From: a bacterium UBP8_UBA6595
GTDB lineage: Bacteria; Margulisbacteria; Marinamargulisbacteria; UBA6595
Length of the DNA stretch: 16,733 nt
Assembly (NCBI GenBank): GCA_002433595.1
Contig: DJIL01000028.1
Span: 428 to 17,160 of the forward strand
Direction of reading: 5' to 3'
Shown here: positions 1-6,757 of the stretch, in pieces
How positions within the stretch are numbered: the stretch's first letter is position 1
Layout of the letters: each line of letters opens with the position of its first letter
Notes under the pieces: generated by a model
What the model saw: only the letters and a program-made list of their open reading frames with translations
Database searches by the model: none
Told to the model about the DNA's origin: nothing
Made by a program: the position numbers and the translations under genes

Positions 1-945
1 TGCTTGGATGTTAGCGAGCGCTTTGCCAGAAAACCCGCGGTCCATAAGCGATTGGCTGGATAGCGCCAGATTTGCTGGTGTCATGTGGCAGCGGTTCCAG
101 TGAAAGTCATGGGCAATGACATGACGAATCCACCGTTTGGTTTTTTTGGGTAGGGTGAGCCAGTTCCACTGAGCATCTGGAATGGTTTGTAAAACCCACG
201 CCCATTTGAATTCAGTGGGTTGCTTGGTTAATTTTTCCCAGTTGGGCCAAGTGTGCGTATCTTTATGGGGATAGAATAACCGAGACAGCCACCCGTGGTT
301 GGCCATTAGCGTTAGCGCATTGGCACCATACGGCCCATGAACCAACCCGCTTAGTTCGTGGGTAATGCGTTCGTTCGATGGCAGGGGGTACGGGGTTTTA
401 AACTCAGAATCGCTAGCCAACCGAAATCCCAATTGGGCAATAAACCGATACGCGCGAAAGACCCGCAAGCTGTCTTCGGAAAACCGATCGTGGGCAGTGC
501 CAACAGGACGTAAAATACCGGCATGAAGATCATTTAAACCATTAAATGGATCAATAAGCACTTGAGCTAAAGGGTCCCATGCCATGGCATTAATGGTGAA
601 ATCTCGGCGGTTCAAATCCAGCTCAATGGAATCGGTGAAGGTAACGGTATCGGGGTGCCGGTGGTTGCTATAACTAGTTTCGGTTCGCATGCGTGCAATA
701 TCAATGCGATTATTCGGCGCTATAATAGCGATAGTGCCAAACCGCCGGCCCAATTCACGGGTGTCAAATAGGGTTCGAATAATTGATAAAGGCGCAGTTG
801 TGGCGAGGTCATAATCGGGCGGTTTTTTAAGATTGAGAATCTGGTCACGAATGACGCCCCCCACGAGATAAGTTAAATAGCCCGCATCAGCCAAAGTCTG
901 GCAAATGCGGGTAATTGTACTCGGAACAACAATGGTTACAGTAAT
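1..945 (-). CDS. cca: class II CCA-adding enzyme / poly(A) polymerase family protein, 3' end outside window
   Basis: The reading frame is open from 945 to the window edge (315 codons), with the C-terminus missing. Class II tRNA nucleotidyltransferase signatures appear in order: LVGGVIRD near residue 27, the metal-binding DYDLAT, RHPD, LNRRDFTINAMAWD, and EDSLRVFRAYRF in the neck. The family adds or repairs the 3' CCA of tRNA, or polyadenylates RNA in the PcnB branch. The RHPD...RRDFTINAMA context favours CCA addition; the LGRRFGTI stretch is only partly like the proposed poly(A) polymerase signature. Both tRNAs in this window encode CCA, so the role would be repair. There is no ATG, GTG or well-placed TTG near the expected N-terminus. 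ATT at 945-943 lies 5-6 nt after AAAGGG (951-956) and overlaps the upstream stop codon, so I take it as the start. A TTG at 894-892 is the alternative but lacks a ribosome site. Confidence 0.9.
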   Translation of the reverse strand, partial: MTVTIVVPSTITRICQTLADAGYLTYLVGGVIRDQILNLKKPPDYDLATTAPLSIIRTLFDTRELGRRFGTIAIIAPNNRIDIARMRTETSYSNHRHPDTVTFTDSIELDLNRRDFTINAMAWDPLAQVLIDPFNGLNDLHAGILRPVGTAHDRFSEDSLRVFRAYRFIAQLGFRLASDSEFKTPYPLPSNERITHELSGLVHGPYGANALTLMANHGWLSRLFYPHKDTHTWPNWEKLTKQPTEFKWAWVLQTIPDAQWNWLTLPKKTKRWIRHVIAHDFHWNRCHMTPANLALSSQSLMDRGFSGKALANIQA

Positions 946-1346
946 GTTTGCCCTTTCTGTTTGTTTTTAATTTCCAACTGTTCGTGCAGCTCAAACTTAA
1001 ATGAATCAACGATATCGCCGGGCAAAGTATTGATTTCATTAACCAAATCCACAGCCGCTTGCATAAAGCTAATATCGTGAGTGCTAAGCGTCTCAGTATT
1101 GAGCGTTTTAATGGTACTAATGATCGTCTGGGAAGTTTCATGGGGGACATTGTGTGTCTCTAAAAAAGTTTGTGTAAATGTAAGAATCGTTTTGTGATCG
1201 GAGTCGGGGGCTTTGGTTTCGTTTAAGAACTGACTCATCAAGTCGCCAAAGAGCTCCGTATTTTCTTGGCTTACGTCATAGTTGTTATTTCCTGGTTGAA
1301 CCGGATTGTTGCTACTGTTAAATCGGTTAATGTTAAATTTTGCCAT
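936..1346 (-). CDS. uncharacterised acidic 136-residue protein
   Basis: I do not recognise this protein. It has an Asn-rich, probably disordered N-terminus (about residues 5-25), then an acidic, Thr-rich, mainly helical region (about 30-125) and a basic tail. There is no signal peptide, membrane segment or cysteine, so it is probably cytoplasmic. The start ATG has GGAG 10 nt upstream (1357-1360). The stop overlaps the presumed ATT start of the tRNA nucleotidyltransferase by 10 nt, which points to translational coupling. A 113-nt AT-rich gap separates it from holA and contains a TATAAT on the same strand, so the pair may have its own promoter. The coding call rests on the open frame, the ribosome site and the tight junction with a real gene. 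Confidence 0.72.
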   Translation of the reverse strand: MAKFNINRFNSSNNPVQPGNNNYDVSQENTELFGDLMSQFLNETKAPDSDHKTILTFTQTFLETHNVPHETSQTIISTIKTLNTETLSTHDISFMQAAVDLVNEINTLPGDIVDSFKFELHEQLEIKNKQKGQTLL

Positions 1347-1425
1347 AATTACTGCGCTCCATAATTTTTATATATTAGTTTAATTATCATTTCTTTGATT
1401 ATTAGTTGTTTAGCTGTACTAGTTA

Positions 1426-1431
1426 ATTATA
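1426..1431 (-). promoter_or_regulatory. candidate -10 element upstream of the 136-residue gene
   Basis: A perfect TATAAT reads on the minus strand in the AT-rich gap between holA and the 136-residue gene. No good -35 hexamer lies 16-18 nt upstream, so this is weak evidence for an internal promoter serving the 136-residue gene and the tRNA nucleotidyltransferase. Confidence 0.3.
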
Positions 1432-1459
1432 CTATAGGTATCGTGAATACGGGGTGTGT

Positions 1460-2419
1460 TTATTGCATCGGTTTTTTAGAGGGAAGTGGCTGCACAGCAA
1501 TCAGTAACGCTACTTGGGAGTCGTGAGACCCAGATTTGAGCATAAAGTCAGCCGCAATTAAGCGTTTGTATTGCCGAGTCAGGCTTTCCATCGTGTGTGA
1601 AGAAGTCAGTGATTTTTGGAGCTGTTCAATGAAATACGGATTGGCTCCGAGTTGCTTGCTTAGAGTCGCTGGGGACGCGGAACGATCACTCATAATTTGA
1701 ATATGCCTTCGGCATTGGTTCGCTAAACTGGTAATAATATACACAGGGTCTTGCTTGTCGTTTAATAAGTGCATAACAGCGCGCAATAATTGGGTGGGGC
1801 GATTGGTTTTTAGGGCTTCGTGGGCATCTATCATGGATTGAGTCGGAAACGCGTGCATATCGGTAAGCGTTTGACGATTAATGTGAGTCGCGGTTCCCAA
1901 GTATGCGTGCACGGTTTGAATAAGCTGATCAGTATGGTATAAATCACAATGATGCACCTGCCAAATAGCCGATGCAACGGTAGTATCGGCGGTTAACCCA
2001 TAATAGCGAATGCGTTCCCCAATCCATCGAATAACCTTACCCTGCTCCCAATCGGTAAACGCATTGATTTGCTCATCTTGGGCAAGGGATAGACACTGTT
2101 TGGCTGTTTTGAATCGCTTATCAATCGGTTTTGTAGTATAGACAACCAGGGTATGAGCCGCTGATGCTTGAATAGTGCTTAAACAGTTGAGTAGATCGGC
2201 TAGCGAGTCGGTGGTTTTTTGTGTAAGAAATGATGGGTTTTTATAGCGAATGAAGCAGTGTGGGTTAAATAAGCTGTGTTGATTGCAGGTGGCCATAAAC
2301 TCGTTAATACTGGTTTTTTCAGTGAGGTCAATCCATTGGGCATTTGGATGCTGGGCGCATAGCTGACGCACGCGATCCTGAATTCGGAATGGATCACTAC
2401 CGTGAATAATGTGTATCAT
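1460..2419 (-). CDS. holA: DNA polymerase III subunit delta
   Basis: At 319 residues it is close to the usual length of about 340. The N-terminus (MIHIIHGSDPFRIQDRVRQL) matches the delta-family pattern of a hydrophobic strand, G-x-D and a helix. The C-terminal third has the family's helical layout: LITSL/ITSLANQCRR near residue 230, LGANPYFIEQLQ, and a late YKRLIAADFMLKSG. Delta is the clamp-loader 'wrench' that opens the beta sliding clamp; it has an AAA+-like fold but no Walker A motif, and none is visible here. The start at 2419 is preferred because the protein begins at the family's usual first strand. No Shine-Dalgarno sequence precedes it; an extended -10 element ends 11 nt upstream. 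It is transcribed divergently from trpE. The usual neighbour lptE is not present. Confidence 0.88.
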   Translation of the reverse strand: MIHIIHGSDPFRIQDRVRQLCAQHPNAQWIDLTEKTSINEFMATCNQHSLFNPHCFIRYKNPSFLTQKTTDSLADLLNCLSTIQASAAHTLVVYTTKPIDKRFKTAKQCLSLAQDEQINAFTDWEQGKVIRWIGERIRYYGLTADTTVASAIWQVHHCDLYHTDQLIQTVHAYLGTATHINRQTLTDMHAFPTQSMIDAHEALKTNRPTQLLRAVMHLLNDKQDPVYIITSLANQCRRHIQIMSDRSASPATLSKQLGANPYFIEQLQKSLTSSHTMESLTRQYKRLIAADFMLKSGSHDSQVALLIAVQPLPSKKPMQ

Positions 2420-2430
2420 AAGTAATGGTT

Positions 2431-2439
2431 AGTGTAGCA
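2431..2439 (-). promoter_or_regulatory. extended -10 promoter for holA
   Basis: On the minus strand TGCTACACT is an extended -10 (TGn followed by TACACT). Its 3' end is 11 nt from the holA ATG, which predicts a transcription start only about 4 nt before the codon and a leaderless or nearly leaderless mRNA. There is no convincing -35 box. Confidence 0.45.
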
Positions 2440-2497
2440 TATAGAGCTGGGGATAGAGTTTGATGCCAACCCTGCATTACCCGATTGCTCAATGAAC

Positions 2498-2506
2498 TGA
2501 TATAAT
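2498..2506 (+). promoter_or_regulatory. consensus extended -10 promoter for trpE
   Basis: TGATATAAT is a perfect extended -10 (TGn-TATAAT). The trpE ATG follows 9 nt later, so transcription would start about 3 nt before the ATG. No Shine-Dalgarno sequence fits in that space. No recognisable -35 box, trp operator or attenuator peptide is visible. Confidence 0.55.
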
Positions 2507-2515
2507 AACGCTATA

Positions 2516-3979
2516 ATGATTAGTTTTAATGAGTTTGAAGCCCGTACACGCCAGCATTCTGCGGTGGTCTTGAGCGACACCTGTGTGTTGGACTCAGAAA
2601 CCACGATGACTCTGGTGAACAAATTTCGCCAGGAACCCGCACTGTGTTTGTTGGAAAGCGCAGACCCCAGCCAGGCGCAGTACCAAGACTCGTATATAGC
2701 CTTTGATCCATTTTTAACACTGGTGGTTCAGTCCGACCACACGCTTCGTGTGACCCAATCGGGAGTCACTACGTTGGTGACTCAAACGGTCTATGCGTAT
2801 TTGGATGCCTTGCTCGCCCAGTATCAATTGCCGAAAGGCATGGCGGGGTTTCAAGGCGGGGTGTTTGGGTATTTAACGTACGAGTGTGCGCAGTTTTTGG
2901 AGTCGGTACCGGTTTATAAAACGGGACAGTCCTTAGCGCAATTAATGATTCCACGTACCGTTATACGCATTAACAATGTCACCCACCATGTCACGGTGTA
3001 TCGGTGGGTATTTGCTGATGATTGGGCGAGCAACGATCGACAATCGGTGTATGATTCCGCCGTATCGGACTTAGCGGCCGTTATGAGTGCGTTATATCAA
3101 CCCGCTCAGCAGTTTCTACCGCCATTGCCAATTGGCACCCCACCAACCGCATCGGTATCCCTCACGTCTAGTATTAGTAAACCGGATTTCTTGGATGCAG
3201 TTGCCCAGGCCAAGCGCTATATAGAAGCGGGCGATATTTTTCAAATTCAAGTATCCCGGAAGCTCAGGTGTGATTTTTCGGGGGATCCGCTGACTTTGTA
3301 TCGGTATTTGCGCTACACCAATCCATCCCCATTTATGTATTATGCGCGCTTTGGTGATACGTGCCTATTGGGCAGTTCGCCAGAGTTGTTGGTGGGGGTG
3401 GTAGACAATACAGTTAGCATTCGTCCCATAGCGGGAACTCGAAAACGGCGATCCAAAACACGGTCGGAAGCCGCGATGGTTGCCGAATTAGAGGGGGATG
3501 CTAAAGAGCGCGCAGAGCACATTATGTTGGTGGATTTGGCTCGGCATGATTTACGGCGTTGTTGTGTGAATGGAACAATTACGGTTAATCGCCTGATGAG
3601 TATTGAGCGCTACCAGCATGTGGTGCATATGGTATCGGATGTAAGCGGTACGTTAGCCCCAGATCAAACATCCGTTACAGCACTTCAGTATGGGTTTCCA
3701 GCTGGAACAGTCACGGGAGCGCCAAAAATTCGAGCGATGGCGTTAATTAACGAGCTGGAATCGGAGGCCCGGGGCAGTTATTCGGGGGCGGTTGTTTTTT
3801 TTGATTTTTGCAATCAGCTAAAATCCACATTAATTATCCGATCAATGTTTATCCAAAATGGGGGCGTCACTACGCAGGCAGCGGCGGGTGTTGTGGCGGA
3901 TTCAGTTCCCGAACAGGAGTGGCTAGAAACAGAAAATAAAATGCGTTCAGCTGTTGAGGCTATGGAGGCGTGTGTATGA
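2516..3979 (+). CDS. trpE: anthranilate synthase component I (chorismate-binding, aminating subunit)
   Basis: The 487 residues match the TrpE/PabB family. The N-terminal domain carries LLESAD (45-50), the tryptophan feedback-binding element of TrpE. The C-terminal chorismate-binding domain has GDIFQIQVSR (239-248), GSSPELLV (286-293), PIAGTRKR (304-311), GFPAGTVTGAPKIRAM (393-408), RGSYSGAV (419-426) and a final EQEWLETENKM. PIAGT rather than the PIKGT of PabB, whose Lys forms a covalent intermediate, favours anthranilate over aminodeoxychorismate synthesis. The adjacent glutaminase would supply ammonia. LARHDLRR (341-348) departs from the usual LARNDLGR. The start at 2516 gives the normal N-terminal length although no Shine-Dalgarno sequence precedes it; the next in-frame ATG (residue 31) would remove the first strand. 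A role in folate synthesis cannot be ruled out. Confidence 0.87.
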   Translation: MISFNEFEARTRQHSAVVLSDTCVLDSETTMTLVNKFRQEPALCLLESADPSQAQYQDSYIAFDPFLTLVVQSDHTLRVTQSGVTTLVTQTVYAYLDALLAQYQLPKGMAGFQGGVFGYLTYECAQFLESVPVYKTGQSLAQLMIPRTVIRINNVTHHVTVYRWVFADDWASNDRQSVYDSAVSDLAAVMSALYQPAQQFLPPLPIGTPPTASVSLTSSISKPDFLDAVAQAKRYIEAGDIFQIQVSRKLRCDFSGDPLTLYRYLRYTNPSPFMYYARFGDTCLLGSSPELLVGVVDNTVSIRPIAGTRKRRSKTRSEAAMVAELEGDAKERAEHIMLVDLARHDLRRCCVNGTITVNRLMSIERYQHVVHMVSDVSGTLAPDQTSVTALQYGFPAGTVTGAPKIRAMALINELESEARGSYSGAVVFFDFCNQLKSTLIIRSMFIQNGGVTTQAAAGVVADSVPEQEWLETENKMRSAVEAMEACV

Positions 3980-4563
3980 TTTTAATGATTGATAATTATG
4001 ATTCCTTTACCTACAACTTGGTGGATTACTTGGGGCAGTTAACGGCGATGCCAGTGGCTGTTTATCGGAATGATACCTTAACTGTGGCGACAGCCCGGCA
4101 GTTAAATCCAACATGCATTGTTATTTCGCCGGGTCCTAAAACGCCAGAAGAAGCGGGTGTGTCGAAAGCGTTAATTCAGGCCATGCATACGACAACGCCA
4201 ATACTGGGTGTTTGTTTGGGGCACCAAGCCATCGGCGAGGTGTTTGGGGCGACGGTTGTTCGAGCGACTCGGTTGATGCATGGAAAAACATCGTGGATTG
4301 AGACCCAGTCTTCGCCGTTGTTTGAGGGGCTGGACAATCCGTTTGAGGCCACGCGCTACCATTCGCTAGTGCTGGATCCACCCACAATCCCCAATTGTCT
4401 GGAGGTCATTGCTACCGCATCAGATGATGCGACAATTATGGCCGTAGCACATACCGTGTATTCGGTGTACGGGGTTCAATTTCATCCGGAATCTATTTTA
4501 ACGGTATCGGGCAAACAGCTGCTGCATAATTTTTTGAGCTTAGCGGGGGTCCCATGCCACTAA
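3976..4563 (+). CDS. trpG: anthranilate/aminodeoxychorismate synthase glutaminase subunit
   Basis: This class I glutamine amidotransferase of 195 residues releases ammonia from glutamine and channels it to the chorismate-binding partner. It opens with MILMIDNYDSFTYNLVDYLG, the standard TrpG/PabA N-terminus. It then shows the oxyanion-hole PGPKTPEEAG, the nucleophile elbow GVCLGHQAIG, and the His-Glu dyad in VQFHPES. I start it at the ATG at 3976 rather than the GTG six bases earlier. That ATG gives the family N-terminus, overlaps the trpE stop as ATGA, and lies 7 nt after GGAGG (3964-3968), a site inside trpE. The protein may serve both tryptophan and folate synthesis, because no second glutaminase subunit is visible. 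Confidence 0.93.
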   Translation: MILMIDNYDSFTYNLVDYLGQLTAMPVAVYRNDTLTVATARQLNPTCIVISPGPKTPEEAGVSKALIQAMHTTTPILGVCLGHQAIGEVFGATVVRATRLMHGKTSWIETQSSPLFEGLDNPFEATRYHSLVLDPPTIPNCLEVIATASDDATIMAVAHTVYSVYGVQFHPESILTVSGKQLLHNFLSLAGVPCH

Positions 4564-5891
4564 GCGCCCAGTTTGCGCGCGATTTTTCTACAATCCCTTT
4601 GCAAACATTAACGCTAATAAATTTGCCCGCGCCGACAGGTGAATTTGGGTGTACGGCGGTATCGGAGTCGCCGACGCTATACTGGCAATCCAAAGACGAT
4701 TCGGTGGCCTATTGGGCCATAGGCGCTGCACTGACGGTTCAGTCCAATACGGATGTTTTGGGGGTTATGGATACGGTGGATCAGTGGTTAGTCCAGCATC
4801 CAGCGGTGCGTGTATTTGGGGGGTGCATGTTTCCCACTCAGCGACCGGTTGAAAATTGGCCGGGTTTTTACAAAGCTCAGTACTGGGTGCCGCGTTTAGT
4901 ATGGACGTATAATACGCAGGCGCAGAAATCGGTAGCACTACAGGCATGGGTATGGCTAGAGTCTGAGGCGCAGCGTGGGGAGCAGCTGGCTTGGTTTGGG
5001 CAGGCAGTAAGTGCCCTGTCCGGGCCGGCAGTGGTAAAGCGATCTGTTTGTATGACAGGGGGGCAGGCATGCCCCAATCATGCAGAATTTATTCACCATG
5101 TTCAGGCTATTTCACAGCAATTAGTGACGTCAGATTCCCTTGAGAAAGTCGTGTTGGCCCGTCGGTTTGATGTGCAGTTTCAGACGTCGATCGAACCCAT
5201 GGCAGTGCTTCAGTGCTTGCGAGAGAGCGAGCCGGATGCGCATCATATTTGTTGGCAAATAGCGTCCGATACTGCGTTTATGGTGGTATCGCCCGAGCGG
5301 TTGGTGTATCGCAAAGGAGCATCGGTTATAATGGATGCAATTGCGGGGACTCGGCCGAGAGGCGATACTCCCGAGCGAGATGAACAGTTGGCAAATGCGT
5401 TAATTCATGACGCTAAAGATCAGCGCGAACATGCGGTAGTGTTGCAATATAATATTGACCGTTTAAATCAATTGTGTACGCATGTTGAGCACGACCCAGA
5501 GTATTCGGTGCTGAAGCAGCACTACGTTCAGCATTTGTACCAACGGATCTGGGGTACGTTGCGAGGCTTAACGGGTGTTAACCGCCAACTGATTGAGACG
5601 GTTTTTCCCACCCCAGCGGTTGCTGGGCAACCGTTGGATCATGCGTTGGGGGTGATTGAGGCAAGGGAGGCCTTTTCACGTGGATTGTATGGAGGGGTTT
5701 TGGGGTGCATCACGCCAACGACATCGGATTACGTGGTTGGCATTCGAGCGTTGCACCAACAGGGGGCTTCGGTGTCAATTTACACGGGGTCAGGCTTGGT
5801 ATCTGGGTCCAACCCTGAACATGAATGGCAAGAACACGAGACTAAAATGGCAACGGTGCTTGCGCCGTTGGCTTCATTTGATGCTCTATAG
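4554..5891 (+). CDS. menF: isochorismate synthase (MenF/EntC/DhbC family)
   Basis: This 445-residue protein converts chorismate to isochorismate, the first step toward menaquinone, salicylate or catecholate siderophores. The C-terminal chorismate-binding domain contains LEKVVLARR (196-204), whose Lys198 matches the general base of MenF/EntC, and SPERLV (246-251), whose Glu248 matches the general acid. AGTRPRGDTPERD (264-276), KDQREHAVVLQ (288-298), FPTPAVAGQP (351-360) and the Mg2+-site region SGSNPEHEWQEHETKM (417-432) follow. The PTPAVaG motif separates this group from TrpE and PabB. Its start overlaps the trpG stop by 10 nt, with a G-run upstream as a possible ribosome site. No other menaquinone or siderophore gene lies in the window, so the end product is unknown. 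Confidence 0.87.
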   Translation: MPLSAQFARDFSTIPLQTLTLINLPAPTGEFGCTAVSESPTLYWQSKDDSVAYWAIGAALTVQSNTDVLGVMDTVDQWLVQHPAVRVFGGCMFPTQRPVENWPGFYKAQYWVPRLVWTYNTQAQKSVALQAWVWLESEAQRGEQLAWFGQAVSALSGPAVVKRSVCMTGGQACPNHAEFIHHVQAISQQLVTSDSLEKVVLARRFDVQFQTSIEPMAVLQCLRESEPDAHHICWQIASDTAFMVVSPERLVYRKGASVIMDAIAGTRPRGDTPERDEQLANALIHDAKDQREHAVVLQYNIDRLNQLCTHVEHDPEYSVLKQHYVQHLYQRIWGTLRGLTGVNRQLIETVFPTPAVAGQPLDHALGVIEAREAFSRGLYGGVLGCITPTTSDYVVGIRALHQQGASVSIYTGSGLVSGSNPEHEWQEHETKMATVLAPLASFDAL

Positions 5892-5895
5892 CCTC

Positions 5896-5924
5896 TTGAA
5901 AAAAGTCAATAAAAGTTGTAAAAT
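5896..5924 (+). promoter_or_regulatory. strong sigma70-type promoter for the secreted 204-residue protein
   Basis: TTGAAA (5896-5901), a 17-nt spacer and TAAAAT (5919-5924) each differ from consensus at one base. A start near 5931 gives a short AT-rich leader ending in AAGGAGGA (5953-5960), 6 nt before the ATG. Together with the ribosome site this suggests a well-expressed gene. Confidence 0.65.
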
Positions 5925-5966
5925 AGTAAAATAATTTCAATAAAAATTATAGAAGGAGGATTAAAT

Positions 5967-6581
5967 ATGGGAGTTCATTCATTATTTTTAACAAATAGAT
6001 ATACGGTTCGGCAGTGCTTCGTGTGGGGTCTGGTGGTGATGGGTCTAATTATATTGAGCCCAGAAGGGTATGCAAAAAATTCAAAATCCCTAGGCATTCG
6101 ATTGGGTGTTAATAAAGGGTCGATAGATTCGGTATCGGTGTCCACAGAAACACAGTCTTCGGATACCCCGGTGTCACGGCCGGTTTCTAAACCAAAAGTA
6201 AGCCCAAAACCAGAGCCAAAGCCAACGCCGGTGCCTCAAGCACAAGCGACACCGGCTCCGCAACAGGCTAACACCAATCAATCCCGGCAGCAGCAGTACA
6301 CAACGCTGTCGATACAGGTTCAACAACTAGTGGCTCAGCTCAATCAACAGCAACTACAAATTAATCAACAACAGTTACAAATTAATCAGCTAACTATACC
6401 CAAACACAGTGCCGAAACTCAGCCAATCGAGCCGGCTAAAGTGTATACGTGTTACATCAATGAAACACGCAATACATACATTGGTGAAGGGGCCACCCAA
6501 GTAGTCGCGAAGGCTAAGACTCTGTCACAATGCAAAGCGGATAATGGCTGGTGCAAGCCCGATACGCTGGTTTGCGATTAA
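5967..6581 (+). CDS. secreted protein with Lys/Pro linker, Gln-rich coiled coil and four-cysteine C-terminal domain
   Basis: I do not recognise this 204-residue protein. Residues 1-36 are a long basic-then-hydrophobic signal sequence (hydrophobic core about 18-31) with probable cleavage after GYA at 36, so it should be periplasmic or surface-exposed; an uncleaved membrane anchor is also possible. About 68-98 is a Pro/Lys-rich linker with KP and TP repeats, as in periplasm-spanning or wall-contacting proteins. About 107-142 is Gln-rich with heptad-spaced Leu/Ile/Val and two exact NQQQLQI heptads, predicting a parallel coiled coil and oligomer. Residues 158-204 form a compact domain with Cys162, 189, 196 and 203, which could make two disulfides. 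It has its own near-consensus promoter and ribosome site between menF and a tRNA gene, so it is probably monocistronic. Confidence 0.85.
   Translation: MGVHSLFLTNRYTVRQCFVWGLVVMGLIILSPEGYAKNSKSLGIRLGVNKGSIDSVSVSTETQSSDTPVSRPVSKPKVSPKPEPKPTPVPQAQATPAPQQANTNQSRQQQYTTLSIQVQQLVAQLNQQQLQINQQQLQINQLTIPKHSAETQPIEPAKVYTCYINETRNTYIGEGATQVVAKAKTLSQCKADNGWCKPDTLVCD
6342..6383 (+). repeat. two tandem 21-nt units encoding NQQQLQI heptads
   Basis: Two adjacent 21-nt units agree at 18 of 21 bases and encode the same heptad. All differences are synonymous. This is an internal duplication of one coiled-coil heptad kept under protein-level selection. Confidence 0.85.
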
Positions 6582-6615
6582 GCAATTGATTCTGGTTTTC
6601 TTTTGATCAATGCGG

Positions 6616-6621
6616 TATAAT
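6616..6621 (+). promoter_or_regulatory. probable -10 element for tRNA-Leu(CAA)
   Basis: A perfect TATAAT lies 36 nt upstream of the tRNA 5' end. The -35 region at 16-18 nt spacing is poor. The same stretch has two direct copies of ATCAATG (6606-6612 and 6626-6632), which may be regulatory. Confidence 0.42.
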
Positions 6622-6657
6622 TTTAATCAATGATTGCATTCTTTATTGTTTTGCAAT

Positions 6658-6744
6658 GCCGAAGTGGCGGAATTGGTAGACGCGCTGGTCTCAAACACCA
6701 GTGAATGTATGTTCGTGCCGGTTCGATTCCGGCCTTCGGTACCA
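6658..6744 (+). tRNA. tRNA-Leu (anticodon CAA)
   Basis: The 87-nt tRNA has a 7-bp acceptor stem (GCCGAAG with CTTCGGT, including the G1-U72 wobble seen in many Leu tRNAs), discriminator A and an encoded CCA. The anticodon stem CTGGT/ACCAG encloses the loop CTCAAAC, giving anticodon CAA, which reads UUG. The T arm is GCCGG-TTCGATT-CCGGC. The roughly 15-nt variable region fits a class II tRNA. The msbA-like gene starts 13 nt after the CCA with no terminator between them. Confidence 0.97.
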
Positions 6745-6757
6745 ACAAATTTGACTT

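Noticed and set aside
936..960. Possible -1 frameshift joining the 136-residue gene to the tRNA nucleotidyltransferase.
   Set aside because: The A-rich and AAAGGG stretches do not form a proper X-XXY-YYZ slippery heptamer in the right frame; an ATT start with a ribosome site explains the junction more simply.
3970..3975. GTG start for trpG two codons upstream.
   Set aside because: The ATG at 3976 gives the conserved family N-terminus and has GGAGG at ideal spacing.
4765..5070. 101-codon open frame on the minus strand.
   Set aside because: It is antisense to the conserved isochorismate synthase gene, Pro/Ala-rich, and has no ribosome site; a compositional shadow.
5656..5934. 92-codon plus-strand open frame across the end of menF.
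   Set aside because: It is out of frame with the conserved MenF motifs, and the promoter at 5896-5924 overlaps its end.
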